Part shown: positions 1 through 8,723 of the stretch, one piece after another
How the letters are laid out: the number at the start of each line of letters is the position of its first letter
How positions within the stretch are numbered: position 1 is the first letter of the stretch
Assembly (NCBI GenBank): GCA_965208385.1
Contig: CBDBOO010000122.1
Span: 33,684 to 97,683 of the forward strand
From: Endozoicomonas sp965208385
Lineage (GTDB): Bacteria > Pseudomonadota > Gammaproteobacteria > Pseudomonadales > Endozoicomonadaceae
Reading direction: 5' to 3'
Length of the DNA stretch: 64,000 bases
The notes under the pieces: generated by a model
What the model was told of the DNA's origin: nothing
Database searches by the model: none
Seen by the model: only the letters and a program-made list of their open reading frames with translations
Position numbers and translations under genes: made by a program

Positions 1-175
1 ATCTCTTCTGAAAACAGTTCAATGGATTTATCTGAATCCCGGATAATTGAAAAATAAGGCTAAACTGTTAAAGAGTGAGATGTGAGCAGGGATGCTTGAT
101 CTTGCTTGTCGAACAGGCTGTCTGTCCTGTGTTCGATTATTACTCTTCTATGGATAGCGCTGGAGCAGGGAAGCC

Positions 176-604
176 ATGAGTTTTGACCATTTGATGCAAT
201 CATTTGCGAATCAGCAGCAACTGGGCGATCTTGAATTACGCGATCATCATTACTATCTCACCATTGATACTCAAATGGAGTTGTCCTGCTTTCAGGCTAA
301 CGGCAAATTTTATGTGTATGGTGTGATTTCCATGCTGCCTGGTGACTCTGTGCAAAGAGAAGAATTTCTTGAAAAGATTCTTCAGAAGAACCTTGTCCTG
401 ATGCAGACAGAGAGAATATCGCTTTGTATTGAACCCGATAAAGACGTACTGGGAATCTATTTTACCCGCCCCTTGCAGGGGTTAACCGAGCAGGGAGTTG
501 AAGCGGCGATAGCTGTTTTCACTAACAACTTTGAATTTTTCCTGAGACAGCTTGGATTAGATAATGTGCCTGTGTCAGGTTCGCCTATGATGTTTTTACC
601 CTAA
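176..604 (+). CDS. CesT-family type III secretion chaperone (putative)
   Basis: A 142-residue protein with the size and layout of class I T3S chaperones: a short N-terminal helix, an antiparallel sheet region (about residues 22-100) and a C-terminal helix. Chaperones of this type bind the N-terminal chaperone-binding segment of one or a few effectors in the cytosol and deliver them to the secretion ATPase. ATG 176 is preceded by a purine-rich GGAGCAGGG. It lies 26 bp upstream of the large glycosyltransferase/LanM-like gene on the same strand and opposite a convergent sctDEFG operon, so the next gene is its probable client. Family assignment is by overall pattern and context; partner specificity is inference. 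Confidence 0.72.
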   Translation: MSFDHLMQSFANQQQLGDLELRDHHYYLTIDTQMELSCFQANGKFYVYGVISMLPGDSVQREEFLEKILQKNLVLMQTERISLCIEPDKDVLGIYFTRPLQGLTEQGVEAAIAVFTNNFEFFLRQLGLDNVPVSGSPMMFLP

Positions 605-630
605 CAGAACTCAATTTTGGTTCGATATAA

Positions 631-3600
631 GTGGGTATGACTCTACGGAATAAAAAAACTCCTGGTACTTCTGGTGACGTTAAATCATCCTTGAAAGGGG
701 TGTTTGGCTGTCTACTCACTGATTCATCCACTGCATCGTATAATGGATTGCGTCGTGCGAATGATGAGTTTCTGAAAGCGATAGTCCGGCATAGTCTATT
801 CCGGGAAATACATTTTTTTTCTGAAATGAGTGCTTTGCCAGCAATAAAGTCTCTGTGGTCTGAGTTTCTACAGCGATATGGCAGTGACAAAATCATCCGT
901 TTCCTGCCTGTTCAGTCTTTAACCCACTTTTTTAAAACCACACGATATGAAGTTTTCCATCAGGGTGATCCTTATATTGGGCGTATTTGTGGTCTCAGAG
1001 ATAGTCACGGAAAAGATCATTTCCCCATCACCGGCCGCGCCCATACTCTGAGTACGGATACCCATTTGACTCGTACCCGTGAGTTGCTTTTATCACCGCT
1101 CAAAAATTGCGATGCAATTATATGCAGCAGTCATGCTCAGCAACGGGTTATGAAAAGGATGCTGGCTGCCGCAAGTTCGAGTATCTCGGATCAAATTGGT
1201 GTAGCCATTCCTTACAAAGGTGAGTTGGGATTAATTCCTCTGGGCATAGAGCCAGATGATGTGTCAGATGTTGGCAGGTTGGAAGCAAGGCAGCAATTGG
1301 GTTATGACCCTGACAGGAAAATTATTTTATGTCTTGGAAGGGTATCACCCGCAGATAAAATGGATCTTCAGCCTTTGCTTTTGTCGGTCAATGATCTGGT
1401 GGAGGAACGTCATTTTCGTGATATTCAGCTGGTTATTGCCGGTGAAGGTGATGCGGGAGGAGAATTTGTACAGTCATTGTTAAAACAGGCCTATGAGCTA
1501 AACCTTGAAGGCTGTATACGTTTTGAGTTATCCATCGAGGATTCCCGAAAGCAGCTCCTGCTGGCGGCATCGGATGTTTTTGTTTCGATCTCGGATAATA
1601 TACAGGAAAGCTTTGGATTGGCTCCTCTGGAAGCAATGAATCATGGTTTGCCAGTGGTTTTATCCGACTGGAATGGGTACAGAGAGTTAGTGGAGGATGG
1701 TGACAGCGGTTTTCTGGTAGATACTCTTACATCGAATCATGATGAACTTTGTCAGTCAGCCGGAGTGCTGCTGGATCATCACGCGCATTTCCTTCAGGCT
1801 CAGGGTACGGCCGTCAATATTAACCGGTTGACGAATGTGCTCGATCGTTTACTGGAAGATGAAGGATTACGGAACCGTATCGGGATGAAAGGGAAAGAGA
1901 CGGTAATTGAACGATATCGCTGGGAAAAAGTGGTGGTTGATTACCAGCAGTTTTGCCAGCAATTGAATAGTGAGGCGGCCCGGTTAACCCGACCAGCCAA
2001 TCGTTCTATCGGTTTACCTTTTAATAAAGTGTTTGGGCATTATGCCAGCGAAGTGGTTGATGAAGAACAGTATTTCAAAACGACTGATCGGGGTGTCAGG
2101 GTTCTGCTGGGTTCCGAGCGCAGCACCGGTTATCGTGAACTCGCCTATTTACTGGATGCAAATGATATTAAAACAATTACCCATGCCTGTTTGTCTGGTG
2201 ATTGTCAGCAACACCTGAAAACGCTTTTCCCTGATTCAGGATTTTTGGGTTTTGCTTTGATGTGGATGTGTAAATATCAGCTGATAGAGGCAGTAACTGA
2301 CGACTATGTTTCGTCTGATGCCCGGTTTAATAGCTGGGTGCCAGAAACCGGTGAGGTGCTGGACAAGGAATTGAAGCAGAAAATCGGTCAGGCAGAACCT
2401 CATCGATACGTCCTGATTGAACCGATTCTGGTCTGGTTTTCAGATTATCTGTCCAGAGACACGGGACAGGATAAAAATTCAGATTTTTCTGTGGCTTTAA
2501 CTCACCATGTTGCAGATTATCTGGATACTCAATTATTGCAGGCAATTACCTGGGTCGGCGAGTCTCTGGACAATAATAATTATGCCGAGATTCTGGATAC
2601 CATCAAGCAACGGGGAGGTCTGCTCTATCTATCTACGAGCTTTCCTCACTGGTATCGATTACATCGTCGATGGATATTGATATTTCTAGGAGCTTCCCGA
2701 CAACTCATTCGTCGTTTCAATAATGATCTCGGGGATGTTAATCAATGCTTCTCTGATATCTGGAACGATGAGGCGACGTGCATTAAAGGCATCCAGTGGC
2801 CTCAGAGGAAATCAGCGCTGTCTGTTGTGATATTGACCCTGGATAATGAAGAAGAGCTGATTTATAAAAATAGAGATCTTCGTCTGGATCACTGGATTAC
2901 CGGATATGATGAAAAAGCTGAGAATATAGCATCGAGACTGAATGACTGGCTGGGTGAGTTTTCTGGCCTGACCACCTATCGCATTTTGCCTCGAGAAGAA
3001 TCCGGACAATATTACGGTTATGCAGAATACCTACCTTTCAAAGAATCAGGTGTTGAGCTGAATGAATCGCAGATGGGCGATTATTATCAACGTCTGGGTG
3101 TTATTTCCGGACTCGCCCTGATGCTCGGGCTGGGTGATCTCCATCATCTTAATCTTGTCACAAGAAACGGTTTGCCTTGCCTTGTGGATGTGCAGACGGC
3201 ATTTCATAGTGGTGTATTCAGGGCATTGGAACGTGAGCTTCAGGATCCGGCTGTGGCCTTCATTCGGGGGCTGGATGAGAGCAGTTTTGAAAAGACATCA
3301 TTGCCTCATGTATGGCAGTCATTCCATACTCAAATTGGCAATAAAACATCCAGTCTTCTGACCAATGGTGAGTTGCTGGAAGCTGATCCCTATCAATATA
3401 TCCCGGTTTTTGAAAACCTGCTTAAATCGGGCGGCAGGCATAGTGTTGATGGGATCCAGCCTTCTCTGGCCAGTATTTATGGTGAGCAGGTCAATATTGG
3501 GTTTTCCGCATTTTTCGCAGCTATTTGCCATCATCGAGAAGAATGGCTTGATCTCTTGAATCACTGTTCTGGTTTTCAGGTTCGCTATCAACCGATCGTC

Positions 3601-4083
3601 AGCGGTCAGAGTATGGGGCAGCAATTAAGCGATATTTATCAGTTCAGGGGATTTCAAAATTTCTCCAAAAATCGTGTAAAGCAGTATTTTTCTCGGATGG
3701 GTGTACGAATTACCCTTGCAGGGGAAGAGGTGCAACGTTGGCTTGAGTCTTCATGGAAAGAGCCTGTTTCCCTGCTGGATGAGAGCCTTTCCAGGTCCTG
3801 GATGCTGGGCCTGAAACCGGATTTTATCCGTCAATTGGGTGATGTAAGTGTGTACTCCAGAGAATCCGGGCTTTCTGCTGTCAAATTAGTCGCCGGGGAT
3901 TTCTTTCGCAGAGATAGTCTCGAATTGTCGATAGAGTTGTTCAGAATGCTTGCTGATGACGAGTTGAAAAGAACTCAGTTCGTTGATGGTATGAATGCAG
4001 TCATTCTTCGATGGATTGAGGAACAGTTAATTCCCGGAAAAAATACGCCTGACAGTATCAGGCAGTATTTAACAGAAAAATAA
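631..4083 (+). CDS. GT4 glycosyltransferase fused to LanM-type DUF4135 domain; candidate T3S effector
   Basis: 1150 residues. About 85-440 is a GT-B fold family 4 glycosyltransferase: the Rossmann-like strand IILCLGRVSPADK and the donor-site E-x7-E in ESFGLAPLEAMNHGLP (about 326-341). About 490-1150 resembles the dehydratase half of class II lanthipeptide synthetases: LIYKNRDLRLD (about 743) matches the nucleotide-binding lysine segment, GLGDLHHLNLV (about 833) the D-x-H-x-x-N catalytic loop, and CLVDVQTAF (about 850) the metal-binding D-x-E stretch, here D-x-Q. No LanC cyclase domain or zinc ligands follow. The R-P-T stretch tied to phosphate elimination in LanM enzymes reads VRYQPIVSG (about 983), so the domain may phosphorylate without eliminating. 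No signal peptide or membrane segment. The start is GTG 631 or ATG 637. Its place after a CesT-like chaperone and beside sctDEFG suggests a translocated effector; no precursor peptide gene is visible. Domains are seen, the role is inferred. Confidence 0.75.
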   Translation: MGMTLRNKKTPGTSGDVKSSLKGVFGCLLTDSSTASYNGLRRANDEFLKAIVRHSLFREIHFFSEMSALPAIKSLWSEFLQRYGSDKIIRFLPVQSLTHFFKTTRYEVFHQGDPYIGRICGLRDSHGKDHFPITGRAHTLSTDTHLTRTRELLLSPLKNCDAIICSSHAQQRVMKRMLAAASSSISDQIGVAIPYKGELGLIPLGIEPDDVSDVGRLEARQQLGYDPDRKIILCLGRVSPADKMDLQPLLLSVNDLVEERHFRDIQLVIAGEGDAGGEFVQSLLKQAYELNLEGCIRFELSIEDSRKQLLLAASDVFVSISDNIQESFGLAPLEAMNHGLPVVLSDWNGYRELVEDGDSGFLVDTLTSNHDELCQSAGVLLDHHAHFLQAQGTAVNINRLTNVLDRLLEDEGLRNRIGMKGKETVIERYRWEKVVVDYQQFCQQLNSEAARLTRPANRSIGLPFNKVFGHYASEVVDEEQYFKTTDRGVRVLLGSERSTGYRELAYLLDANDIKTITHACLSGDCQQHLKTLFPDSGFLGFALMWMCKYQLIEAVTDDYVSSDARFNSWVPETGEVLDKELKQKIGQAEPHRYVLIEPILVWFSDYLSRDTGQDKNSDFSVALTHHVADYLDTQLLQAITWVGESLDNNNYAEILDTIKQRGGLLYLSTSFPHWYRLHRRWILIFLGASRQLIRRFNNDLGDVNQCFSDIWNDEATCIKGIQWPQRKSALSVVILTLDNEEELIYKNRDLRLDHWITGYDEKAENIASRLNDWLGEFSGLTTYRILPREESGQYYGYAEYLPFKESGVELNESQMGDYYQRLGVISGLALMLGLGDLHHLNLVTRNGLPCLVDVQTAFHSGVFRALERELQDPAVAFIRGLDESSFEKTSLPHVWQSFHTQIGNKTSSLLTNGELLEADPYQYIPVFENLLKSGGRHSVDGIQPSLASIYGEQVNIGFSAFFAAICHHREEWLDLLNHCSGFQVRYQPIVSGQSMGQQLSDIYQFRGFQNFSKNRVKQYFSRMGVRITLAGEEVQRWLESSWKEPVSLLDESLSRSWMLGLKPDFIRQLGDVSVYSRESGLSAVKLVAGDFFRRDSLELSIELFRMLADDELKRTQFVDGMNAVILRWIEEQLIPGKNTPDSIRQYLTEK

Positions 4084-4091
4084 ACCGGAAG

Positions 4092-4466
4092 TTACTGACC
4101 GTGGATATTGCTGAGTAGCTCTTTGGCCATTACTGCAGCTTCGCTATTCTCGGAATTAAGTAGAGGCGTCAGATAGCCTTCGCTCTCTTTGTTTCTCCCT
4201 GCCAGCATTAACCCCATGCCAATAAAGGCTTTCAGGCTTTCGTTTTCAGGATGCTTTGCCAGTCCATCCTTATGGAGGATATCCAGGGCTTCCTGGTATC
4301 GCTTTCTGTTCATGAATTCCATGGCAAAACCAATACTGGGCAATTCTGAATCCGGACGGGCAGATTCCAGGCCGTTAAAAATAGCAAATGCATGCTTTGG
4401 CAGACCAGTACCACTGGCCATGAAACCAATGTCTGCAAGAGTTTTCAGGAGTTTGTCATCAATCAT
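4092..4466 (-). CDS. sctG: T3S needle chaperone, SctG/YscG-like TPR protein
   Basis: 124 residues made of TPR-like helical pairs (AMEFMNRKRYQEALDILHKDGL; IGMGLMLAGRNKESEGYL). YscG/CdsG-type proteins form, with SctE, a cytosolic cradle that keeps the needle subunit SctF monomeric before export. It is the last gene of a minus-strand sctD-E-F-G run and starts 34 bp after the sctF stop. Length and position fit YscG and CdsG well; the sequence itself is generic TPR, so the name rests on synteny. Its stop lies 8 bp from the stop of the convergent candidate effector gene. Confidence 0.75.
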   Translation of the reverse strand: MIDDKLLKTLADIGFMASGTGLPKHAFAIFNGLESARPDSELPSIGFAMEFMNRKRYQEALDILHKDGLAKHPENESLKAFIGMGLMLAGRNKESEGYLTPLLNSENSEAAVMAKELLSNIHGQ

Positions 4467-4500
4467 TGCCCACTCTCTCCGTCCTTGGAATTAAGGCTTT

Positions 4501-4767
4501 CTATAGTTTTTGAATAATACTTTGAATAGTATCTTTGATGGACTTGATTATGCTGGAGCGAAGTCCTTCAACAATCATGTATTTGTTAAATTCAACCTGA
4601 AACTCGACCATATCCTTGGTGTTGTTAGGATCCATGGTCGTGATACGGTTTTTGAGAGCTGCATCCATAGACTCAGCCTGAGCGCCGAATGTATCCTGAA
4701 TCCGGTCGAAATTAAAATTACCGCTATCAGATTGTCCTGTAGCGGCGCTGGATGTTGGCTCAGCCAT
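4501..4767 (-). CDS. sctF: T3S needle subunit SctF (YscF/EscF/SsaG family)
   Basis: 88 residues. The C-terminal half carries the family signature: MDPNNTKDMVEFQ, then the N-K-Y turn, then SSIIKSIKDTIQSIIQKL at the C-terminus, which packs in the needle lumen. The N-terminal 20 residues are Ser/Thr/Ala-rich and probably disordered, as in other needle subunits. The protein polymerises into the extracellular needle through which effectors pass. It sits between sctE (12 bp upstream) and sctG, the order seen in Yersinia and Chlamydia. This is the most secure T3S assignment in the window. Confidence 0.93.
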   Translation of the reverse strand: MAEPTSSAATGQSDSGNFNFDRIQDTFGAQAESMDAALKNRITTMDPNNTKDMVEFQVEFNKYMIVEGLRSSIIKSIKDTIQSIIQKL

Positions 4768-4779
4768 GAGTGCTTCTCC

Positions 4780-5049
4780 CTAGCGCTTTTTTTTATGATG
4801 CTTTTGCCAGCTCTTCTCAACAACTTCAGCGGCAGCAACAACGGATGTCAGTATGTTTTCAATTTTCGTGAATTCTTCAGGTGAGGCCCCCTTATCCCTT
4901 TTTGACCGGAGTCTCATGGCCTCGTCATAGAGCTGTTGAAGCAATTCTTGACGATAAGTACCACTCTTATCCTGAATCAAGCGCTCTTCTGTGCTGGAAA
5001 GATGAATTTTTTCATCGCTTTTCTGTGTGTCCGTCACGGTTCCCTCCAA
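4780..5049 (-). CDS. sctE: T3S needle co-chaperone, SctE/YscE-like
   Basis: 89 residues, mostly two amphipathic helices (RQELLQQLYDEAMRLRSKRD and the ENILTSVVAAAEVVEKSW segment) with a very basic C-terminus. YscE/SsaE/CdsE proteins pair with SctG to cap the needle subunit. The annotated ATG overlaps the 3' end of sctD by 38 bp in another frame; GTG at 5037 is an alternative start. The overlap indicates translational coupling. Sequence similarity in this family is weak, so the call depends on size, helical content and position between sctD and sctF. Confidence 0.72.
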   Translation of the reverse strand: MEGTVTDTQKSDEKIHLSSTEERLIQDKSGTYRQELLQQLYDEAMRLRSKRDKGASPEEFTKIENILTSVVAAAEVVEKSWQKHHKKKR

Positions 5050-6475
5050 GACGGTATTTGATACGTTCAGTTCCGTTACTTAATAAAAGATACTCAAGGT
5101 TAATATCTTCAATTATATACCCGTTGGCAAGTTTTGCGCCGATCAGATACTTGGAACCATCTTCCATGGTGATATAAGGAACCCGTCCCATACTGATTCC
5201 CCGTATATTCAATGAGGGAGATGATGACTGGTTCAATTGTGTGGATTGGTTGGAACCTGCTGATTTTGTTGCAATTATCACAGCAGGAATTTTTCCAAAG
5301 CGTCGCCGGAACTGCGTCACGACCTCTTGAAGATTGTATACCTGACCGTCATCCAGTAAATGGCCTTCGAGTTTGATCTTGCCTGGTCTGATGATCAGAT
5401 TTATCCGGGTTGAGAGTCCTTTATCCCTGAGCATGGATTTCAGGGTGTTCACTCTGCCGGCCTGATTTTCAACCTGATCCACTACTGAGATCAATCCATG
5501 CATTTCCTGTTTCAGGGTTGTCACTATCTGTTCCAGTTGTTCACTGGTGGCAACATAGCCGGTTAAAACCAGCGAACCCGGAGTAGTATCCAGTTCAAGA
5601 ATAAGATTTTTGTAACCACGACTCTTGAGGATTGCATCTGCGTTAGCCCTGAGTTCATTCATGCTGACAATCTGAGAATTAAATGGAATGCCTCTTTCCC
5701 TTAACTGTTTCTGGAGTTCCCGTTTTTTCTTGCTGGTCAGCGTATACCCTGTCAATAAAATGGCTTTATCAGGAAGTTCCTTCAGGCGCACATCGTTGAG
5801 CTTAAGATTTTGTCTGATGTGCCTGACCTGTTCCAGGGAGCTGAGTTTTTGCTCAATATCTTCACTGGGGCCTGAGAGCATCACCATCATCAAGATCAGG
5901 AAAACGATGCCTATAGTCGCCGGGATAGCGATCAACCACTTTCTGTCTATATTGGCAAAAAGGCTTTCTGAATCGTCCTCATACTCATAATCATCATCAT
6001 CCAATTCTTCGGCTGGCGTTTCATTGGCATCCTCAGTTGGAAGGATGTCTGTGTTATCTTCGTCGGTATCAGGAAAGTCACTTTCGCTGTTTTCTGCATC
6101 ACCGGGTTCGGCTTCTTCAGGATCTTCTTGCTCTATTCTCTGTATTTGGGGCAGATGCAGATCTGGCCAGTTTTCATCAGAAGGCCCAAGGGCGAAGAAT
6201 AATCCGCTGGAGGTAAGAATATCAAAGGCGTTACATTGAGTGGCTGACCCAACAGGTTGACCATTTAAATAAATTTGTTCTTCTGCTGTGCTGGTCTGGA
6301 CTTTCAGCTGACCTGATTCTGATATTTCAACAATCAGTTCTATTTCATTTAAGGTTGCATCAGTGAGAACGAGATCGCAGTTCTCATCCTTGCCAAGGGA
6401 GTATCGCCCCGGTTCAAGAGGGATTTCGGCACCAATATGATTTCCAGAGAGAATTTTAAGATAAAACTCAATCAT
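5012..6475 (-). CDS. sctD: T3S inner-membrane ring protein SctD (YscD/EscD/CdsD)
   Basis: 487 residues. Residues 1-100 form an FHA-like cytoplasmic domain (PGRYSLGKDENCDLVLTDATL). An acidic Glu/Asp-rich linker (about 105-170) follows, then one membrane span (about 175-197, WLIAIPATIGIVFLILMMVML) and a periplasmic region of repeated ring-building/BON-like modules (about 210-420) with a short C-terminal tail. SctD forms the outer of the two inner-membrane rings of the basal body. It is the first gene of the sctDEFG operon; upstream is a 500-bp gene-free stretch probably holding the promoter. No other basal-body genes (sctC, J, N, R-V) are in view, so the rest of the system lies elsewhere. Confidence 0.9.
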   Translation of the reverse strand: MIEFYLKILSGNHIGAEIPLEPGRYSLGKDENCDLVLTDATLNEIELIVEISESGQLKVQTSTAEEQIYLNGQPVGSATQCNAFDILTSSGLFFALGPSDENWPDLHLPQIQRIEQEDPEEAEPGDAENSESDFPDTDEDNTDILPTEDANETPAEELDDDDYEYEDDSESLFANIDRKWLIAIPATIGIVFLILMMVMLSGPSEDIEQKLSSLEQVRHIRQNLKLNDVRLKELPDKAILLTGYTLTSKKKRELQKQLRERGIPFNSQIVSMNELRANADAILKSRGYKNLILELDTTPGSLVLTGYVATSEQLEQIVTTLKQEMHGLISVVDQVENQAGRVNTLKSMLRDKGLSTRINLIIRPGKIKLEGHLLDDGQVYNLQEVVTQFRRRFGKIPAVIIATKSAGSNQSTQLNQSSSPSLNIRGISMGRVPYITMEDGSKYLIGAKLANGYIIEDINLEYLLLSNGTERIKYRLGGNRDGHTEKR

Positions 6476-6977
6476 GACACCTCTCCAGAGTCATGAAGGT
6501 GTTAGATTTACTGCTATAGAATTTAGAAAAAGCGTACAAAGCCAACATCCTGTTGTTGTGTTGTCATTAACTTCCTTTGACAAAATGCTTCGTCAACTCC
6601 CGAAACACGGGGATAGCCAGAGCGAGGCAGGCATGCTGATAACAGCATTTATGATTCTAGGAGCCTGACCGGGAATAGCGTCCGTAGCGAGGATCGTAGA
6701 AAATTGAGGATGAAAATTTGGTTTTGAGAGGCGAATAGCGAGCTATTCAACGAACAAAAGCGAATTTTCAGACCAATTTGCTACGACCGCAGTAGGACAG
6801 TCTGTTCTCGGTCAGGTTCCTAGATTAAGTCAATCAATCTTCCATTGCTATGAAAGATAATAATTCTATCGGCAGATCAAGGGGATAATGATGTGTATTC
6901 AGAAGGATTAGTCGGTACAATTTTCCCGAACAGAAGAGAAAATAAACCATAATAATCATAATAGAGAAACTCTGACC
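6476..6977. other. Gene-free stretch between sctD and fadD
   Basis: No supported gene; a 64-codon frame at 6474-6668 has no recognisable content. The stretch should carry the divergent promoters of sctD and fadD and contains the long palindromic element described separately. AT-rich sequence near 6940-6977 lies directly upstream of fadD. Confidence 0.6.
6657..6823. repeat. 167-bp imperfect palindrome (MITE- or REP-like)
   Basis: The outer arms CTAGGAGCCTGACC (6657-6670) and GGTCAGGTTCCTAG (6810-6823) pair with one mismatch. Complementarity continues inward (GTCCGTAGCGAGGATCGTAG with CTACGACCGCAGTAGGAC) to a central palindromic GAATAGCGAGCTATTC near 6733-6748. The whole element can fold as one long hairpin. 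It has no coding capacity and lies between divergent genes. It could be a non-autonomous mobile element or a structured transcript; no second full copy is in this window. Confidence 0.6.
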
Positions 6978-8663
6978 ATGGATACATCATTCTGGAACGA
7001 TAAACGCCCGCCGGGTGTTGCCAGTGCTGTTAAGCCAGAAGAACATAATAATTTACTGTCCGTCATCAATCGTTCTTTGAAAGAAAATGCATCTCGACAG
7101 GCATTTACCGGAATTGGTCATACTTTGACTTTTGCTGAAATTGATAGGCTCAGCGAACAGTTTGCTTCTTATCTTCAGCATTACACAGACCTCCAGCCTG
7201 GTGATCGCATTGCTATACAAATGCCTAATCTTCTGCAATATCCTGTTGCTGCCTATGGGGCTATTCGGGCCGGTTTGGTTATTGTAAATACGAATCCACT
7301 GTATACAGCACGGGAAATGGTGCATCAGTTCAAAGATTCTGGTGCCCGTGCGCTGGTTTTTCTGGATACATTCGGGCACCTGGTGGAGGAGGTAGTCGAT
7401 CAAACTGATATTGACTATCTGATCATGACCCGTGTCGCTGATGCTTTGCCTTCTCCAAAAAGGCAGGTTATCAATTTTTTGGCAAAACATGTCAAAAAAA
7501 TGGTACAGCCTTTTTCTTTACCTGATGCAGTACCATTTACCACGGCATTGAAAAAAGGAGGAAGCAAGTCTTACTTACAGCCCGCTGCCTGTTCGCAATC
7601 AGATCCAGCTGTTTTGCAATATACCGGTGGAACAACCGGCGTAGCGAAAGGGGCGGTACTTACCCAGGGTAACCTTATTGCTAACATGCTTCAGGCAAAA
7701 GAAATGCTGAGCCAGGAAGAAAATGGCCAGAAGATTATGAAATTTGGAGAGGAAGTTCTGGTTGCCCCGCTGCCTCTTTATCATATTTATGCGTTTACAG
7801 TACATCTTCTTTGTATGCCTTTTATGGGGAATCACAGTGTTCTCATTGCCAACCCAAGGGATACCGATACTTTCATCAAATTTATAAAACCATGGCGTTT
7901 TACGGCGATGGTTGGATTAAATACCCTGTTTGTCAGCTTAATGAATCACCCTGAATTTAAACGTTGTGATTTTTCCGGACTTAAACTGACGTTATCCGGA
8001 GGGACTGCTTTGCAGGAGTACACTGGTCATCGATGGCATGAGATTACGGGAAGTCGGGTTTCTGAAGCTTATGGATTAACAGAATGTTCTCCTGCGGTGT
8101 GTATGAATCCTGCGGGTGAATTGTCTCAGCTGGGAACGGCTGGATTGCCGGTGCCTTCCACAGAACTGAAAACCATAGATGATGATGGTAATGAAACTGA
8201 TTTAGGGCAGCCAGGAGAGCTTTGCGTCAGAGGTCCTCAGGTTATGCAGGGCTATTGGCAACGGCAAGAAGCTACAACCGAGGTGTTGAGTGAAGACGGT
8301 TGGTTGAAAACAGGCGATGTAGCGGTCATTCAGGACGATGGGTTCGTAAAAATAGTCGATCGAATCAAGGATATGATTCTGGTATCCGGTTTTAATGTCT
8401 ATCCAAATGAAATTGAGGATGTGGTGGCCACGCATCCCGGTGTTGAACATTGCGCTGCCATAGGGGTACCTGATGAGAAAACCGGTGAAAAGGTAAAGTT
8501 GTTTGTAGTGAAGTCGGATGAAAATTTGTCGGCTGAAGCGTTAACTGAGTATTGTCGTCAGCATCTGACGGCTTACAAAATACCGAAAATCGTTGTCTTT
8601 CGTAAGGAACTACCCATGTCGCCAGTGGGGAAAATTCTCAGAAAAGATCTCAGAGCTGTGTAG
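6978..8663 (+). CDS. fadD: Long-chain fatty acid-CoA ligase FadD
   Basis: 561 residues, the usual FadD length. It activates fatty acids with ATP and CoA to acyl-CoA at the inner face of the membrane for beta-oxidation or lipid remodelling. The AMP-binding P-loop YTGGTTGVAKGA is at about 214-225; the A5 motif SEAYGLTECSP, the A7 aspartate of WLKTGDVAVIQDDG and the C-terminal lysine in SPVGKILRKDLR are all present. It is monocistronic by appearance, with a strong terminator 20 bp after the stop. No FadR site was identified. High confidence from full-length motif agreement. Confidence 0.95.
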   Translation: MDTSFWNDKRPPGVASAVKPEEHNNLLSVINRSLKENASRQAFTGIGHTLTFAEIDRLSEQFASYLQHYTDLQPGDRIAIQMPNLLQYPVAAYGAIRAGLVIVNTNPLYTAREMVHQFKDSGARALVFLDTFGHLVEEVVDQTDIDYLIMTRVADALPSPKRQVINFLAKHVKKMVQPFSLPDAVPFTTALKKGGSKSYLQPAACSQSDPAVLQYTGGTTGVAKGAVLTQGNLIANMLQAKEMLSQEENGQKIMKFGEEVLVAPLPLYHIYAFTVHLLCMPFMGNHSVLIANPRDTDTFIKFIKPWRFTAMVGLNTLFVSLMNHPEFKRCDFSGLKLTLSGGTALQEYTGHRWHEITGSRVSEAYGLTECSPAVCMNPAGELSQLGTAGLPVPSTELKTIDDDGNETDLGQPGELCVRGPQVMQGYWQRQEATTEVLSEDGWLKTGDVAVIQDDGFVKIVDRIKDMILVSGFNVYPNEIEDVVATHPGVEHCAAIGVPDEKTGEKVKLFVVKSDENLSAEALTEYCRQHLTAYKIPKIVVFRKELPMSPVGKILRKDLRAV

Positions 8664-8687
8664 ATTGTTTGTTTAAACCTAGGAAGG

Positions 8688-8710
8688 CCACTGATAATCA
8701 GTGGCTTTTA
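8688..8710 (+). terminator. Rho-independent terminator of fadD
   Basis: A 19-bp palindrome GCCACTGATAATCAGTGGC (8688-8706) followed directly by TTTT. It lies between fadD and a convergent small gene and may serve both strands, since the minus strand has CC-TTCC rather than a T-run. Confidence 0.85.
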
Positions 8711-8723
8711 ATATTTCAGATGT

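Noticed and set aside
585..896. Minus-strand frame overlapping the candidate effector gene
   Set aside because: Shadow frame in a strongly coding region with no independent support.
1..6475. A lanthipeptide biosynthetic cluster
   Set aside because: No precursor peptide ORF, no LanC domain, and no LanT-type transporter or protease is visible around the DUF4135 gene.
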